From NCBI GenBank assembly GCA_022113835.1, contig JAILWY010000026.1:13543001-13607000 (forward strand): DNA of 64,000 nucleotides, read 5' to 3'. Positions 52,521-63,676 of this stretch are shown piece by piece; position 1 is the first letter of the stretch; each line of letters begins with the position of its first letter. The notes under the pieces are model-generated. The model did no database searches. It had not been told where the DNA came from and saw nothing but the letters and a program-made list of their open reading frames with translations. This DNA is from Atopsyche davidsoni. Taxonomy: Eukaryota; Arthropoda; Insecta; Trichoptera; Hydrobiosidae. The position numbers and the translations under genes were made by a program.

Positions 52521-53740
52521 GAAACTGCCCCTGATTATAAATTCCAATATTGAGAATTTAAGTAAAACTCACTGAAATTATTTTCGGTTTATTGCTTTTT
52601 CAAGTTTAATTTATATTGGTAAATTTAAAATTCCATGTTATACATTAAATGCCGCTATTCAAGTTTATTGGCTTGTTAGATCAGTTTTTATACCGTTGAC
52701 TCACAAAGAAGAGGTACCAAGCTCGACGCCTGTACTGACAAGTAAATCTCATATCTCTATCGACCATGAATGTGTCGATACAAATTGTTTATAAACAAAA
52801 ATTATCTAAGTATAAAAGTATGGCATAAAAATAAAAACGTACAATTTTGTGTAGTTCAATCAAGTTTTTCAAAAATTTCCTGCAACAAAATATAGAATTT
52901 TCAATGTATGTAAATGTATATATGCAAATGGAGACAGCTTAGTTGATGTTACAAAATCAAGAGTACTCATCACAATAATACCTAGAGGGAATGCAGGTAT
53001 CTTAAATCTTAGTGCTAAATGCCGTAATTAATTAGCACAAAGATCCAATAATGCGTGCGGGGGTTAGTTCCCTGTAGCGAGTCTTCAGCGTCCCAAGGGG
53101 CGGGTCAGGCCTCCGGGGCGGCGAGGGGGCGCACTGCACGGCCCACCCCGACCTCTAAAACCCTATATTATGTATACACTATATAATACAAAACTTCAAA
53201 GTTTCATTATATTTAATTATTTGGTTATGATTTATGTCGATATATCGGAAATGCAAGTTAATATATACTTTATAAGTCAGCGAGTGGTTTTCAGCCGTAC
53301 AGCGTTGCTTCTGTGGGCGGGTTATGTTTAAAAATCAGGTAGTTATCAATCGTTGAAAGCAAATGTTTTTTCATAAAACATGATATGAGTGTATTAAGTA
53401 TCTATCGGGATGAGTCATGTTCTATTAATTAATATTTTATCTTATTTTATATAAAGTCAAACAAAGCGCTTTAAATCATAAAATGTTTCGAATAAAAACA
53501 AATACATAAAAAAATGTATCATAACACTCATGTAGGTACTGAGGTTGCCCGTAACAGGTGGCATTCATGGCCAACAAATCATTGCTAAAGCACGGATAGC
53601 AAGATACTATAATTTTATCCGCCTCTCAGTAATCATGAGTATTTTTTTAGCTGTCATTTCGTAAAAAAGGGGACTTCGAACATTACATAGCGCTGCGAAA
53701 ATTAAATCATAAAGAATAACAAAATGTACCGACCGACACC
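52521..53740. other. AT-rich DNA with one GC-rich patch (about 53040-53155)
   Basis: The patch has G-tracts and CpG clusters; nothing else is recognised. Confidence 0.45.
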
Positions 53741-54700
53741 AAATAAATGTCCGAGGTTTAAAAAATATGTACTGCGCCCGCTCGTGACCATCGCCAGTAC
53801 ATTGCCATAAATAATATCTCCCCGTGGTATCGACTTTTCCATTATGTACGCTCTCCGGCTATAAATTTTATATTGTAAAACGCGAATTTCAATAACGGTT
53901 CTTCATATGTTATTCGTCCGCAAGGCGTCGGGGCGCCTGGGCGCGGTCACTCTGACGCCCCTGTCATTCGGGGGGCCGAGGGGGCGCACTTTTTAATGAA
54001 GATTTAGCACGGGGGGCCCTCAGATGCGCGCCCCCGCGCGACCGCCGCTTTGATTGTGATTTTTATGGTAGCGGGAATTAGGAAAATATATCTGAAGGGA
54101 TTCGCCGCATATAAATAATGGACCATAAAAAAGAAAATTATAACCCACCTTTCGCGGGCTTCATATTAATATTTCCCGTTTGAAGGACGTTAACTCGGTA
54201 CGGAGCGAAACGGGTTCTGATAATATTTTTTGCTTTCGTAATTTATTTGGGCCGTTTGAGTCGCGAACGGTCGGCCCGGGCGCGGGGCGCGGGGCGCTCG
54301 TCCGATCGTAAATTATGTGAAAATAACAAAATACGGGTTGTTTAAGACAAACGTTACATGATAGATGATAAGCAATACGAAATTTAAAGCCGTTTGTTTT
54401 TTTTTTTCAAATTACGCGAAATATAAAAGGCGGCGCCGCAAATCGGCCGCATCTGATGTACGGCGCGCGCTGGCTCACGAGGTGTGGCGCTACTATTTCA
54501 AAGTCGAGTTTGCCTGCGAAATTAGTGGCTTTATTTGATTTTCAGAAATTGATTTATCTTCTGATATTTCATTCGGTATTGCGACAATAATTCAAGCGCG
54601 GGAGTGCTTTAAACTGAATAAGCAAAAATACGCCACACCTACGTTAAATTCACTAAGTTTTTCAACGCAGAAAATCACCACGCATGTTTATTGACTGTGG
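53741..54700. other. GC-rich islands with AT-motif mosaic
   Basis: CpG-rich stretches at about 53920-54060 and 54250-54300 are interleaved with words such as CGGCTATAAATTTTATATTG near 53857 and GTAATTTATTTGGGCCG near 54238. No coding frame is supported. Candidate regulatory element. Confidence 0.42.
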
Positions 54701-55107
54701 AACTCCGCGTACAGGGGAAAGTAACAAGTTTTTTTTTTAATTATGTGAATCGTCTCTATGTTTACTTTTCGATAAATTTTAAAGTATCTCCAGTGCAACT
54801 TTTTGTGTTTTACCTGCATACAACAATAAAAATATTAAAAAGTAGTAAATCAGATAAAGCATCGACTTCAGCGATGCCGAAATTACGCATTATACTGTTG
54901 CGGCCAACTACGCCCACAAAATGGTGTAATAATTTTTAATTCGTTGATCAGATTGTCTTCACGCGCATGTTTCAAGGTCGTTGATTTATTTTACGTATAC
55001 GAATCCCGATAAAAAAAATAATTTTACAAATATAAATCGTTATATGTACATTATCGGGTTTAGCTGCAATTGCTTGCTTACCTGTTTTACCCATAATAGC
55101 TTTGTAA

Positions 55108-55788
55108 TCTAATATATATAATAGCCATTGTGTGTATGTATGTATGTTTCGATTTTTGGTTTTCTATAGAATATCTTAAAAGATACAACGCTGATTTTTT
55201 GCACGTAAGTTTAGTAAATTTTTCCGCAGCTATGTGCCGAATTTCAAGACGATAGGATAATATTTTTATTTAAAAACTAATTTAATAAGACTATAAAATA
55301 TGCCATAGCGAGTTTTAATATGTACGAATTATAGGATTTCATTGTTGAGAATTTCAAATTTAGAACTTTTACAAAAAAACAAATTTTGATGCTTCTAAGA
55401 AATTTTCAGTGTATGTCAGTTTGACACAACTACTATCTTTATTTTTTCATCGAAATTGCATTTGAAATTATTTTTCACATCATTAATTACTCAAAATGCC
55501 TCCTAAAAAAATAACACCGTCTACGCACAGCAAACGTAATTAAAAAAAGAATAGCACAATTGAACGTGATAAAGACTGCATCTAATAAAGAACAGTGCAG
55601 TGAAAGTGATTCGATGTTTGTGACACGAAATGTGATATTTCCTAGAATGGCTTTGCTTTCAAAATTAATATCCGGTTATTAAAAAAATATGTGTACAAAA
55701 TATTCATCTAATTATCAGCCAAACATATGTTCAAACACTATTGCATCGTTTATCGAATTCGTCATTTTATGACGGGCTACATTTCTAG
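55108..55788 (+). mobile_element. Helitron with both ends (681 bp, plus strand)
   Basis: Starts TCTAATATATATAATAGCC at 55108 after an A and ends CTAG at 55785-55788 before a T. The subterminal hairpin CGTCAT-TTT-ATGACG lies at 55760-55774, ten nt before CTAG. The interior has an ATG at 55496 opening MPPKKITPSTHSKRN then stop, which resembles the start of insect Helitron Rep-helicase proteins, so this is probably a deletion derivative of an autonomous element. It is non-functional as a coding unit. A shorter copy lies at 42091-42512. Confidence 0.9.
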
Positions 55789-56690
55789 TGTTATAAATAA
55801 GAGTGGTCGCAGATTTCATGTTATCGGATTATCTCGGCTTAAAAGACCGGTCGTGGAATAAAATCAGATTTTCTGTTCGGTATGAAAGGGAAGCCGGTGG
55901 ATCTCCAAGAAGTTGCCCCGTGATCTCCGAGATGTTGACGGGGCGGACCTGCCGAAGATTTGCACAGGAAACTTTGTGGCGGCCGGGGTTGGCGGGGGCG
56001 GCGGGGGCGAGCAGGGGGAGGGCGCTGCGTGGATGGATGCATAACTCATCATGCCAATTCCACGGCGGCCATTTGCTTTATTTATGGCCGGCTATTTATC
56101 ACGAATCGATTTGATTGGTTTATGGCGTGGAATTTTAGTGTTGCCATATCTGGGGGAAATGAACAGTCAGACGTTAGGGAACTTTTCCGCGGCGGAGTGC
56201 GAGCGCCCTACGCGATTCCCCCGCCGGCGAGTTTATATTTCCCCTTTCGAAGGTCATATTCAAAATGTAAGATCGAATATTCTATCAGAAAAAAGAAGTA
56301 TATTATGTAGTACAACTATTGCTTAATATAAAAATATGTATATATATATATATAAGTATATATATCTTGTTCACCCCATAATGTAAAAATATGAGCAGAT
56401 ATCAAAATATACTATTGATATGATGAAGGCGTTGATTTAAAAATACATCAAAAAAGTTTGCTTTTGCTGATAAAAGTATGATTTTATAGAGAGCTGAGAG
56501 GTATAGAAGGGCAATGTCCAAAAAAAAAATTGAAAAACACTGAGTGTAAGAAATATAAGCAATTTAAAGTGAATAGTGTAAGTAATATACAACCAAAATT
56601 ACAATCAAATTTTTCTGAAAAAATCATGAAAATTTATGAAAAAGTCATAGAAAAAATACACATATCCTGAGATTGTAACAAAGTTTGGCG
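55789..56690. other. GC-rich island (about 55830-56260) and AT-rich DNA
   Basis: The island has two TTTATGG words (56081-56087 and 56119-56125), an ATCGAT, and G-tracts near 55985-56020. TTTATGG resembles binding sites of posterior Hox/caudal-type homeodomains. Frames on both strands lack recognisable domains. A (TA)n tract follows at about 56335-56362. Confidence 0.42.
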
Positions 56691-57300
56691 TTGCCGATTG
56701 GCTGCGAATAAATCACAAAGTCATTTCGTGCCTCGTCAGCCGCGGCTGTATCGGCCGCAGCCGACTGACATTTTTATGCTCCCGCCTTGTTTGATGGCTC
56801 TCTCGTCCGCAGTCGGTCGTAATCAGCCGCCACCCCCAACACGGCCAGGGCGGCGGCGCAAGATGGCCACCATAAGATCCATATGTATTTACACACCTAC
56901 AAATTCAGCAAATACTACTTTTATCCACTTGCATAGCACGGCTACATTTTTTTCACTCATGACACGTCATAACACGAAGCCACGTTTTCAACATCGGCTC
57001 GTGGCGCGAGCAGGCGTCTCCCGGGCCTCACCAGCGGCGGCATTGAATCAACGCACTCGCACGCACACTGCCGAGACGTCCGTCCGTATTTATGATTTAC
57101 GTCCAAAAACTAATACGAAATGACTGGTGGATGAGGATTTATGGGGCTTCGGGTAAGCAAGTTCGGCATTATCTGGAGACCCGCCGCGGACACGCCGGCC
57201 GAGACGCCGCCCGTCCGCGCTATCAGCGGCTGTCGGCAATATTTCATACATCTTTGTTTCGACGTGCTGCTCTGATAGATAAAGAACGACGCGCACCGCA
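56691..57300. other. GC-rich island
   Basis: CpG-rich block with CGGCCGCAGCC near 56751 and a plus frame of 141 codons (56698-57123, starting at a non-ATG codon) that shows no domain. Probable regulatory DNA. Confidence 0.4.
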
Positions 57301-58202
57301 AATGTTGTATTTTTTCCCTGACGTGATGTATGTTTATGTTTTTTTTTTTTTTTTTCGGTGCTTGATAAAGTGCGGCATTTATTATAGTTTGGTTGTAATT
57401 TTCAATATCTGTTTCTCCAGGAGGGTGGTGTGAGATGATTTATAAATTGGAATGCTTTTTGTTTGTGATCTTCAAACTTCGGCAGAATGTGATCTCTACA
57501 CATTTGACAGTAATCATTTTTGGTAAAAAATAAGTTGCTTTAATGTTTACGCTAAGAGATCAAGTCTATAATATAAATTTCTCAAATTTAAATTGCTGTG
57601 AGCGTTTTTCCAGTCAATATTAATGTCAAATTGCTGTGGTTATAGACAGTTAAATATTATTTGTAATTTTAAATTATAAATTACACAAATCTCCCAATAA
57701 CAAGCCGTCACATAAAAGAAAACAACTAAGTGCAAATATTTGCTCACTTATCCCCTACGAGTCCCATCCCTCGCGGCGTCAGGGCGCAAACACCGCCGCA
57801 GCTTACGCCGGGCAAAAGGCCATAACTTGCTCCCATAAGCCATTAATGATTTCATATTTCAATTATATGTAAAATTGCTTCTTACGGGAGCGGCTCTCTC
57901 ATTGTGCGGACTGACCCGCGGTACGTCCTAATCCGTAATTTATTGCAATATGAATTACAATCACGCCGAGTGCTAAGCTCGCACAAAAGGTCCGCAAGGC
58001 ATTTTCCATATTATTTCATATTGTTTCTAATTAAGTCTAAAAACGTTCCCCGATAGGTCGGCACTTATCCTTAACGATGTTAGGACACACCGGTCGGGGG
58101 GACATTAAAATCTGAAAATATATTTTCATGAAAGTACGGATGTTGTCCGGGGCGGGCGGGCGGTTATCTGCATTATCAATACTGTGCCCGAATTAAAAGA
58201 AA
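57301..58202. other. AT-rich DNA then GC-richer block (about 57750-58200)
   Basis: Includes a T-tract near 57338-57355. Words such as GCCATAACTTGCTCCCATAAGC near 57819 and CATTAATGATTTC near 57840 mark the island. No gene recognised. Confidence 0.4.
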
Positions 58203-58793
58203 ATGGGAAGACTCGCTGGGGCGTTTCGCTCGGTCTCCGGCGGGTTTTGTATAATTTGCGTTGGCGCAGTTATATTAATGCCCTTCTTACTGCCAGTTAT
58301 GGAAATGAGTCGACAGGGCCATTACCCACTTTGTAAAGTATTTGATTGTCACGTTAAGATTGCAGGTATACTGCAAATGGATACACCTTTTTGTAAACTA
58401 CTTATTTTTGTTCAAACGTACATAACTTTTAATGATCTCGTGCTTGATATCTGCTTAATCTTAGAAAACGATAAATGTAATAAAACAGTTCTACGCTTTG
58501 AATATATACAAATATTTTTTGACCGTTTGAATTATAAAAAATATAATTTTATACGTATAAGCAATCACTGTTTCTATATTTTAATAAACAAAAAAAACGT
58601 TAGTCATAATAAGCAGGTTCTAGACAAATGCTGTGATATATTTATATTTTCATGTACGTTTTTTGCATTTTTTAGCACCAAAGTATTTTTCCATTATTTA
58701 CATTTGAATGTTATTTATTTCATTGTTTTATCGAACTCATTAAACGCATATCTTTTTAACAATTTGCTCAAGAAGCTTTTATTAAAAAAATAG
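58203..58793 (+). CDS. unsupported long open frame, 196 codons
   Basis: An ATG at 58203 opens one of the longest frames in the window that is not an obvious shadow. The first 50 codons lie in a GC-richer island and include a hydrophobic stretch (ICVGAVILMPFLLPV, about residues 18-32) that could be a signal anchor. The remaining 145 codons are rich in Phe, Ile, Asn, Lys, Cys, as expected from translating AT-rich DNA. I recognise no family and see no splice sites or strong poly(A) context. Most likely chance, but its length through AT-rich sequence is somewhat unexpected. Confidence 0.15.
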   Translation: MGRLAGAFRSVSGGFCIICVGAVILMPFLLPVMEMSRQGHYPLCKVFDCHVKIAGILQMDTPFCKLLIFVQTYITFNDLVLDICLILENDKCNKTVLRFEYIQIFFDRLNYKKYNFIRISNHCFYILINKKNVSHNKQVLDKCCDIFIFSCTFFAFFSTKVFFHYLHLNVIYFIVLSNSLNAYLFNNLLKKLLLKK

Positions 58794-58934
58794 TTACGTA
58801 CCGAGACGAACATAATTTTTTTATATGTAAGTAAAATAATATTTTTTTTTTTTGATGAACATGCTGTAATCTTGCTTTGAGCAGTTTGTCTGTTGTACAA
58901 ATGTAACAATAATAATTCAATTAGTTATTGTCCA

Positions 58935-59190
58935 ATAAGGTGCCCCCCTCGAGGGGTCGGGGAGGGGCGGGCCAATTAGAGCTGTGCGCCGCGCCGCGAC
59001 TTTTATCTGGCGCCCCAACTGGCGAGGCCTGCGCCGATATTAAAATTGTTGTCACACATAATTATTTTGTTTGCAGTTTTCGGGCCGTCTCTAATTGGAA
59101 GAGTCCGGCCCTTGAGCGGCGCCATTGTCCGCGGTTGGTAATTTTGAAACGAAATTTAAAATAACAAATACTCCGCCCCGTAAGGACGAA
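58935..59190. other. GC-rich island
   Basis: CpG clusters (CGCGCCGCGAC near 58987) with AT words; no recognised frame. Confidence 0.4.
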
Positions 59191-59937
59191 TACGAGAACA
59201 GATTGGCACACTCGAAAGTAATTCGTGATTTAATTTTTTTATTAAATTCCATTAAAGTACATTTTTTATTTCTTTTGTAAATTAATAGTATTGTAAAGAT
59301 TAAACATAATTTATTCTCATAGAATACTTAGGAGGTTTAGGTTGTCATATATATTATAATTTTCGATTGGTTTTACTATGATTGCGTTAAAAAATAAATT
59401 ATTTAATTTATCTTATTATATAAAATGTTAATTGGTTTGGTATGCGTTTTGTATGAGCATAATATATTTTTATTTGATAAATGTTTAATGATATGAATAA
59501 AATATTTGTCTGGTTTATTTTGATTTATAACCCTTTTCTTTTAAAGGCCTCTACACACGTTGCTCCACCAACTTGCAGCTAGCCAATAGCGTCCCATTAT
59601 TTTGGGTGTGTTTTATATGTTTTTGCCTAAAATATAGGACATTTTTAGGATATTTTTTTCAGTAAACAGTAAGCGCCATATTTTTTCAAATGATAATTAA
59701 CCGATAACGTTCTCCTTATTGAGAGTATTTTTTATGACTTTGCCTAACAAAACAACGCAAAAGAGGACGTTATTTGTTGAGAAATTGTGTCATAGCTTAA
59801 TTATTAAAAGCACACTTTTGATGCAAAGAAGGAACGCCAAGTAGTCAACAAACATATCTAGTGGTGATTTTTGTACCCTCATGTTCTACCTGTTATTCTT
59901 GTTTTATTCTTGTAAAGTGTTGCACAGAATACGCTGA
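59191..59937. other. AT-rich non-coding DNA
   Basis: No feature recognised before the LINE fragment. Confidence 0.5.
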
Positions 59938-60369
59938 CGATGGTAAAAAACGCGTAATGTCTCCTATTTTGGCCATATTTTTCTTAACAATAAATATAGC
60001 ATTCTACAGCTAAATGTCTAAGGCAGTGGTCCCCAATCCTATGCCCGCGGGGACCATGGCGCCCGCCGAACGTTTTACGTATGCCAGCCGCTGAGCGACC
60101 ACGATAAAAAATTATTTAAGTTAACAAATAAATGTTATAAAAAAATTAATATTTGGTAATTAAACAGATAAATATAAGCGAAGATAAATATATATCGTTA
60201 TAATTTTCAAAATAATAATTCTTTCTAGAAATTCATATATAAACCTGTTGAAATAGCATCTTATGGGTGTGGTTTGGTTTGTCTTCGTCTCTGTAATATC
60301 GCCCTCTAATAATGCGTTCACGATATTGTTCAGATACTTGGTGGAAAAGTTGCTGAATATATATATGTA

Positions 60370-60740
60370 TTTGATATTTTTGCGGTGTTAAAAGTAAGGT
60401 GAGAGCTATGTGAAAGTCTATCTGATATTTTTGCGGTGGTAAAAGTGAGGTGAAAGCGATGTGAAAGTGACTCTGATATTTTTGCGTTGGTAAAAGTGAG
60501 GTGAGAGCTATGTGAAAGTCTATTTAATATTTTTGCTGTGGTAAAAGTGAGGTGAAATCGATGTGAAAGCGTCTCTGATATTTTTGCGTTGATAAAAGTG
60601 AGGTGAGAGCTATGTGAAAGTCTATCTGATATTTTTGCGGTGGTAAAAGTGAGGTGAAAGCGATGTGAAAGTGACTCTGATATTTTTGCGTTGATAAAAG
60701 TACGGTGAGAGCTATGTGAAACTCTACTTGATATTTTTGC
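60370..60740. repeat. 51-bp tandem repeat, seven units, with 102-bp higher-order pattern
   Basis: Each unit contains GATATTTTTGCG...GGTAAAAGTGAGGTGA. Units alternate between a GAGAGCTATG form and a GAAAGCGATG form, giving a 102-bp higher-order period. As 51 is a multiple of three, the minus strand stays open for 72 codons with a repeated QKYQ..FHIA motif. This frame is probably a by-product of the repeat. Confidence 0.92.
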
Positions 60741-60742
60741 AA

Positions 60743-61075
60743 TTAGACGATAATTGAACAGCGAAATATAAGCGAATATATCTTTATAATTTTCAAAGTA
60801 ATTATTCTTGAATCCAATGTATCAGATGAGGACTTTTGGAATATAGTCCACATAAACAAATTATCATTCTCGAAGAGAGAAGCATAAAACATTAAATCGT
60901 TTTTCGGTTCTACATACTTGTGTGAATCACTGTTTTCAACTGTGAATATCATAAAATCAAAGTGCACTGTGATTTCGTGATTTCGACTTACAGATGAACA
61001 TATTGATGATTCCTTACGACCAGGAATATCACCATACTTTCCAACGAAGCAATGGTCAATGAAATGCAATGCCAA
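60743..61075 (-). other. 110-codon open frame inside the hAT element
   Basis: The frame on the minus strand starts at a TTG (no upstream ATG in frame is shown; the first internal Met is about 42 codons in) and ends just before the tandem repeat. Its composition is protein-like (HFIDHCFVGKYGDIPGRKES near the start) rather than AT-noise. I recognise no transposase or host family. It could be a captured host exon, a remnant of the parent element, or chance. Confidence 0.25.
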
Positions 61076-61734
61076 CGATCACATTGACTTTGATATTTCT
61101 CTTTTTTATAATGAATTTTGATAATTTGGGCAATTCTGATTGGTCAATATATTTAAATATCAACAAATAAAAAAACATTAAAATGTAAATTAAATATTGT
61201 GTATGCATTAATATCTAAGCTTAGTCTGGACCCTAATTGATATTTTTCGTATTCTAACCTGTTGTTTGCAATATTAAGCTATATATGTACATTTTAAAGT
61301 TGCTTTTAAAAACAATTATTCGTTGCATATTTACCCTAACTCGATCCTATTATGTAACAGAATTTTTATGCTATTATATACTACTTATTATTTATTTTTA
61401 CATAAAAATATAAACAAATGTTTTTATATTTTATAATTATATTTTTGGAATAAAATATTTTTGTGCATTATATGTATTATTGACTATGTCCAACTATAAA
61501 TATACCTTTAAAAAATAAATGGTGCCCGCCGCCCGACCGGCATTCTAGAATGTGCTCTTAGGTGCAAAAAGGTTGGGGACCCCTGGTCTAAGGAAACATC
61601 GAAGGAAAAGAGGCATGGAGAAACATAAGTGAATGCGAAATTTATGTCAGTGGCTGGGAGTCGGAAGTACAGCCGAATTAGTGAGATATATAGTTATTTA
61701 CTAATATGATTAGGCACATATTTTTTAACACATT

Positions 61735-61815
61735 GAAAATGATTAAAAGAAACTTTCAGAAAAATATCATCGTGACTTGTGTAGGATATTAGTAAGTAAT
61801 ATAAACCTGTATAGG
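61735..61815. repeat. SINE fragment
   Basis: CAGAAAAATATCATCGTGAC on the plus strand matches the minus-orientation body of the SINE at 31.9 kb, and AACCTGTATAGG near 61804 matches its tail in the other orientation. Another rearranged copy of the family. Confidence 0.6.
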
Positions 61816-62376
61816 TAATCAAAACGCACTTGATTGACGTTAAATCCACAAATTAGATATACATATAAAGTTATATTTTGTTTTAAATCTCTATCATTGT
61901 TTTCTAGTTCTTAGATGTTTATTAATTGTACACATACACTCATGCAGAAAAATGATTTTTTCACTATTTTCCCTGCCTAACACAAAAAATACATGTACGC
62001 TACGACATTACAAGCCCCACAACCGGTGCACAGGATCAGGGGATAGCCACACACCATATTACAACCTTAGCTATAAGAACTATTGAACTTAACACACTAA
62101 AGGCGGGGCGGGTACTAATACCTTTTTGAATGTGTTTACTCTAAAAGCGGCAGAACCTCATTTTATTCTTTAGGTTTACAGCTCTTAGGACTCGTCAACG
62201 TTACTTCTACCAATACTGTCCAGTGATTCTGAACAAAGTGAAAGTGGTCAGAGAATGATGATCCTTCAATTATTGAACAATTTTTAGGACAAAGTGGTGT
62301 TGTTGTGATGCCAAGTAATCCTCAAAGTGTGTATGAAGTACTTTTTATAAGAAACGATTTATTTGACTACATGCAT
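61816..62376. other. non-coding DNA, no feature recognised
   Basis: Balanced to AT-rich sequence between a SINE fragment and the 195-bp repeat. A direct phrase match to neighbouring repeats was not seen. Confidence 0.4.
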
Positions 62377-62860
62377 ATCAAAGAGTGTATAGACTAGATT
62401 TCACACGAGCAAATTTACGAGAATTTCACATCAGTTTAGTCAATTTGGTTACCCGCTTAATATATAAATATAATATAAGCTATTGTGTAACAATAACATT
62501 TAATTTATTAACAAAAATCTCATATTTAACTCGGAGTTGCTAAACGGAAGAAAACAAATCAAAAAGTGCAAATCAAAGAGAGTATAGACCAGATTTCACA
62601 CGCGCAAATTTACGAGAATTTTGCCCACTACGCACATCAGTTTAGTCAATTTGGTTACCCGCATAATATATAAATATAATATAAGCTATTGTGTAACAAT
62701 AACATTTAATTTATTAACAAAAATCTCATAATTAACTCGGAGTTGCTAAACGGATTAAAAAAAATCAAAGATTGCATAGACTAGATTTCACACGCGCAAT
62801 TTTACGCGAATTTTGCCCGCTACGCACATCAGTTTAGTTAATTTGGTTCCCGCTTAAAGT
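62377..62860. repeat. about 195-bp tandem repeat, two and a half units
   Basis: Units start at 62377, 62572 and 62764 with ATCAAAGA and share GATTTCACACGCGCAA, CATCAGTTTAGT and GGAGTTGCTAAACGG. The first unit lacks about 12 bp (GCCCACTACGCA) present in the others; the third ends near 62860. High similarity implies recent duplication. A satellite-like monomer or part of a larger transposon are both possible. Confidence 0.93.
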
Positions 62861-62879
62861 GTGCTAGTAAAAAAATTAT

Positions 62880-63240
62880 TTTTTTGATGTTGACATGACA
62901 CGGATTCAAACGTAGCACAAACACGGGAGGTCTTCATCCCTCAGTCGGCGTCATCATCCCGACAATGGCTCGGGCTCGTCAGTGCTCCCCGCAGCCTGTC
63001 GCGTCGTGAAGTGTTTGTTTGCCTTTTGTCCGACGCCGTGCCATCGCTCATTAGAGGGCGGCGGCTCCGGGCGCTCCGCCCCGCGGGCCCGTCCAGGCCG
63101 GATGAATGCGGATCGTCACGGCGTCAATAGAGCTGAGAATGACGGCTTTGTTAGGCAGGCGGGATGGAGACAGCTTTGAAAATTTACTCCACGGCAGCCG
63201 CACAAAAGAAGGATTCATTGTCGCTTTTATCGCAAACATC
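62880..63240. other. GC-rich island
   Basis: CpG-rich block (GGGCGGCGGCTCCGGGCGC near 63055). Plus frame 62982-63179 has no recognised domain. It resembles the islands further left. Confidence 0.4.
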
Positions 63241-63384
63241 AGTCGTGTATTGTTTTAAAATTATTTTTAACATAAAATGTCCCATATTCAAGTGGACACC
63301 GCACCGAGTGAGAGAATAAGTTCATTAAGTTTAATTTGGCTTTGGGTTTACATTTATAACAAAAATGGCTACTAGATTACGTTT

Positions 63385-63676
63385 GATAATGATTTAGTAC
63401 ATTTTTTCAAATATTGAAAATTGATTAAGCAAGAATTTTTAACAATCATATCCTATAAGTGAAACAACGTACTTATTATGCAATATTTAAGTGGCTTAAT
63501 AAGTACGTAAAATTCTTGCTTTGTACACAAGTGATTCGTTGGTATAATTGGTAATGCACCGGCCACGTAAGCTTGGGGATGTGGGTTCAAACCCCCCACA
63601 CAAATTACGATGATATTTTTCTAAGAGTTTCTTTAATCAATTTTCAATATTTGAAAAAATGTACTTAATCATTATC
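63385..63676. repeat. inverted SINE tails with 44-bp arms and nested hairpin
   Basis: Arms 63385-63428 and 63633-63676 are reverse complements over 44 bp with one mismatch. The left arm is a truncated SINE tail in minus orientation; the right arm belongs to the full copy. Between them a nested hairpin has 12-bp perfect outer arms (63428-63439 with 63509-63520) and 12-bp perfect inner arms (63467-63478 with 63497-63508). Confidence 0.8.

Larger units (their letters stand above)
60024..61585. mobile_element. complete non-autonomous hAT element (1562 bp)
   Basis: Ends are CAGTGGTCCCCAATCC on the left and, read inwards on the minus strand, CAGGGGTCCCCAACCTT on the right. Perfect target duplications GTCTAAGG lie at 60016-60023 and 61586-61593. 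Inside are a 51-bp tandem repeat (60370-60740), two related copies of an AT-rich block (about 60158-60235 and 60739-60810, sharing TATAATTTTCAAA), and a 110-codon minus frame. No transposase similarity is visible, so it depends on a hAT transposase elsewhere. The GC-rich ends (GCCCGC words) are mirrored just inside both termini. Confidence 0.93.
59938..61685 (+). mobile_element. LINE 3' fragment split by a hAT insertion
   Basis: The left part (59938-60023) and right part (61594-61685) align in order with the LINE tail at 42722-42946, for example AGTAAATATAGCATCCTCCAG there against AATAAATATAGCATTCTACAG here. The frame is disrupted by small indels. The hAT at 60024-61585 separates the two halves exactly at a duplicated 8-mer. 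Confidence 0.7.

Noticed and set aside
60524..60742. 72-codon repetitive minus frame
   Set aside because: Explained entirely by the 51-bp tandem repeat; no independent coding evidence.
62377..62860. CRISPR array
   Set aside because: Units are about 195 bp, contiguous and without spacers, in a eukaryotic genome.
63536..63610. Functional tRNA gene
   Set aside because: A and B boxes are present but the acceptor stem does not form and the same head recurs in rearranged SINE copies.
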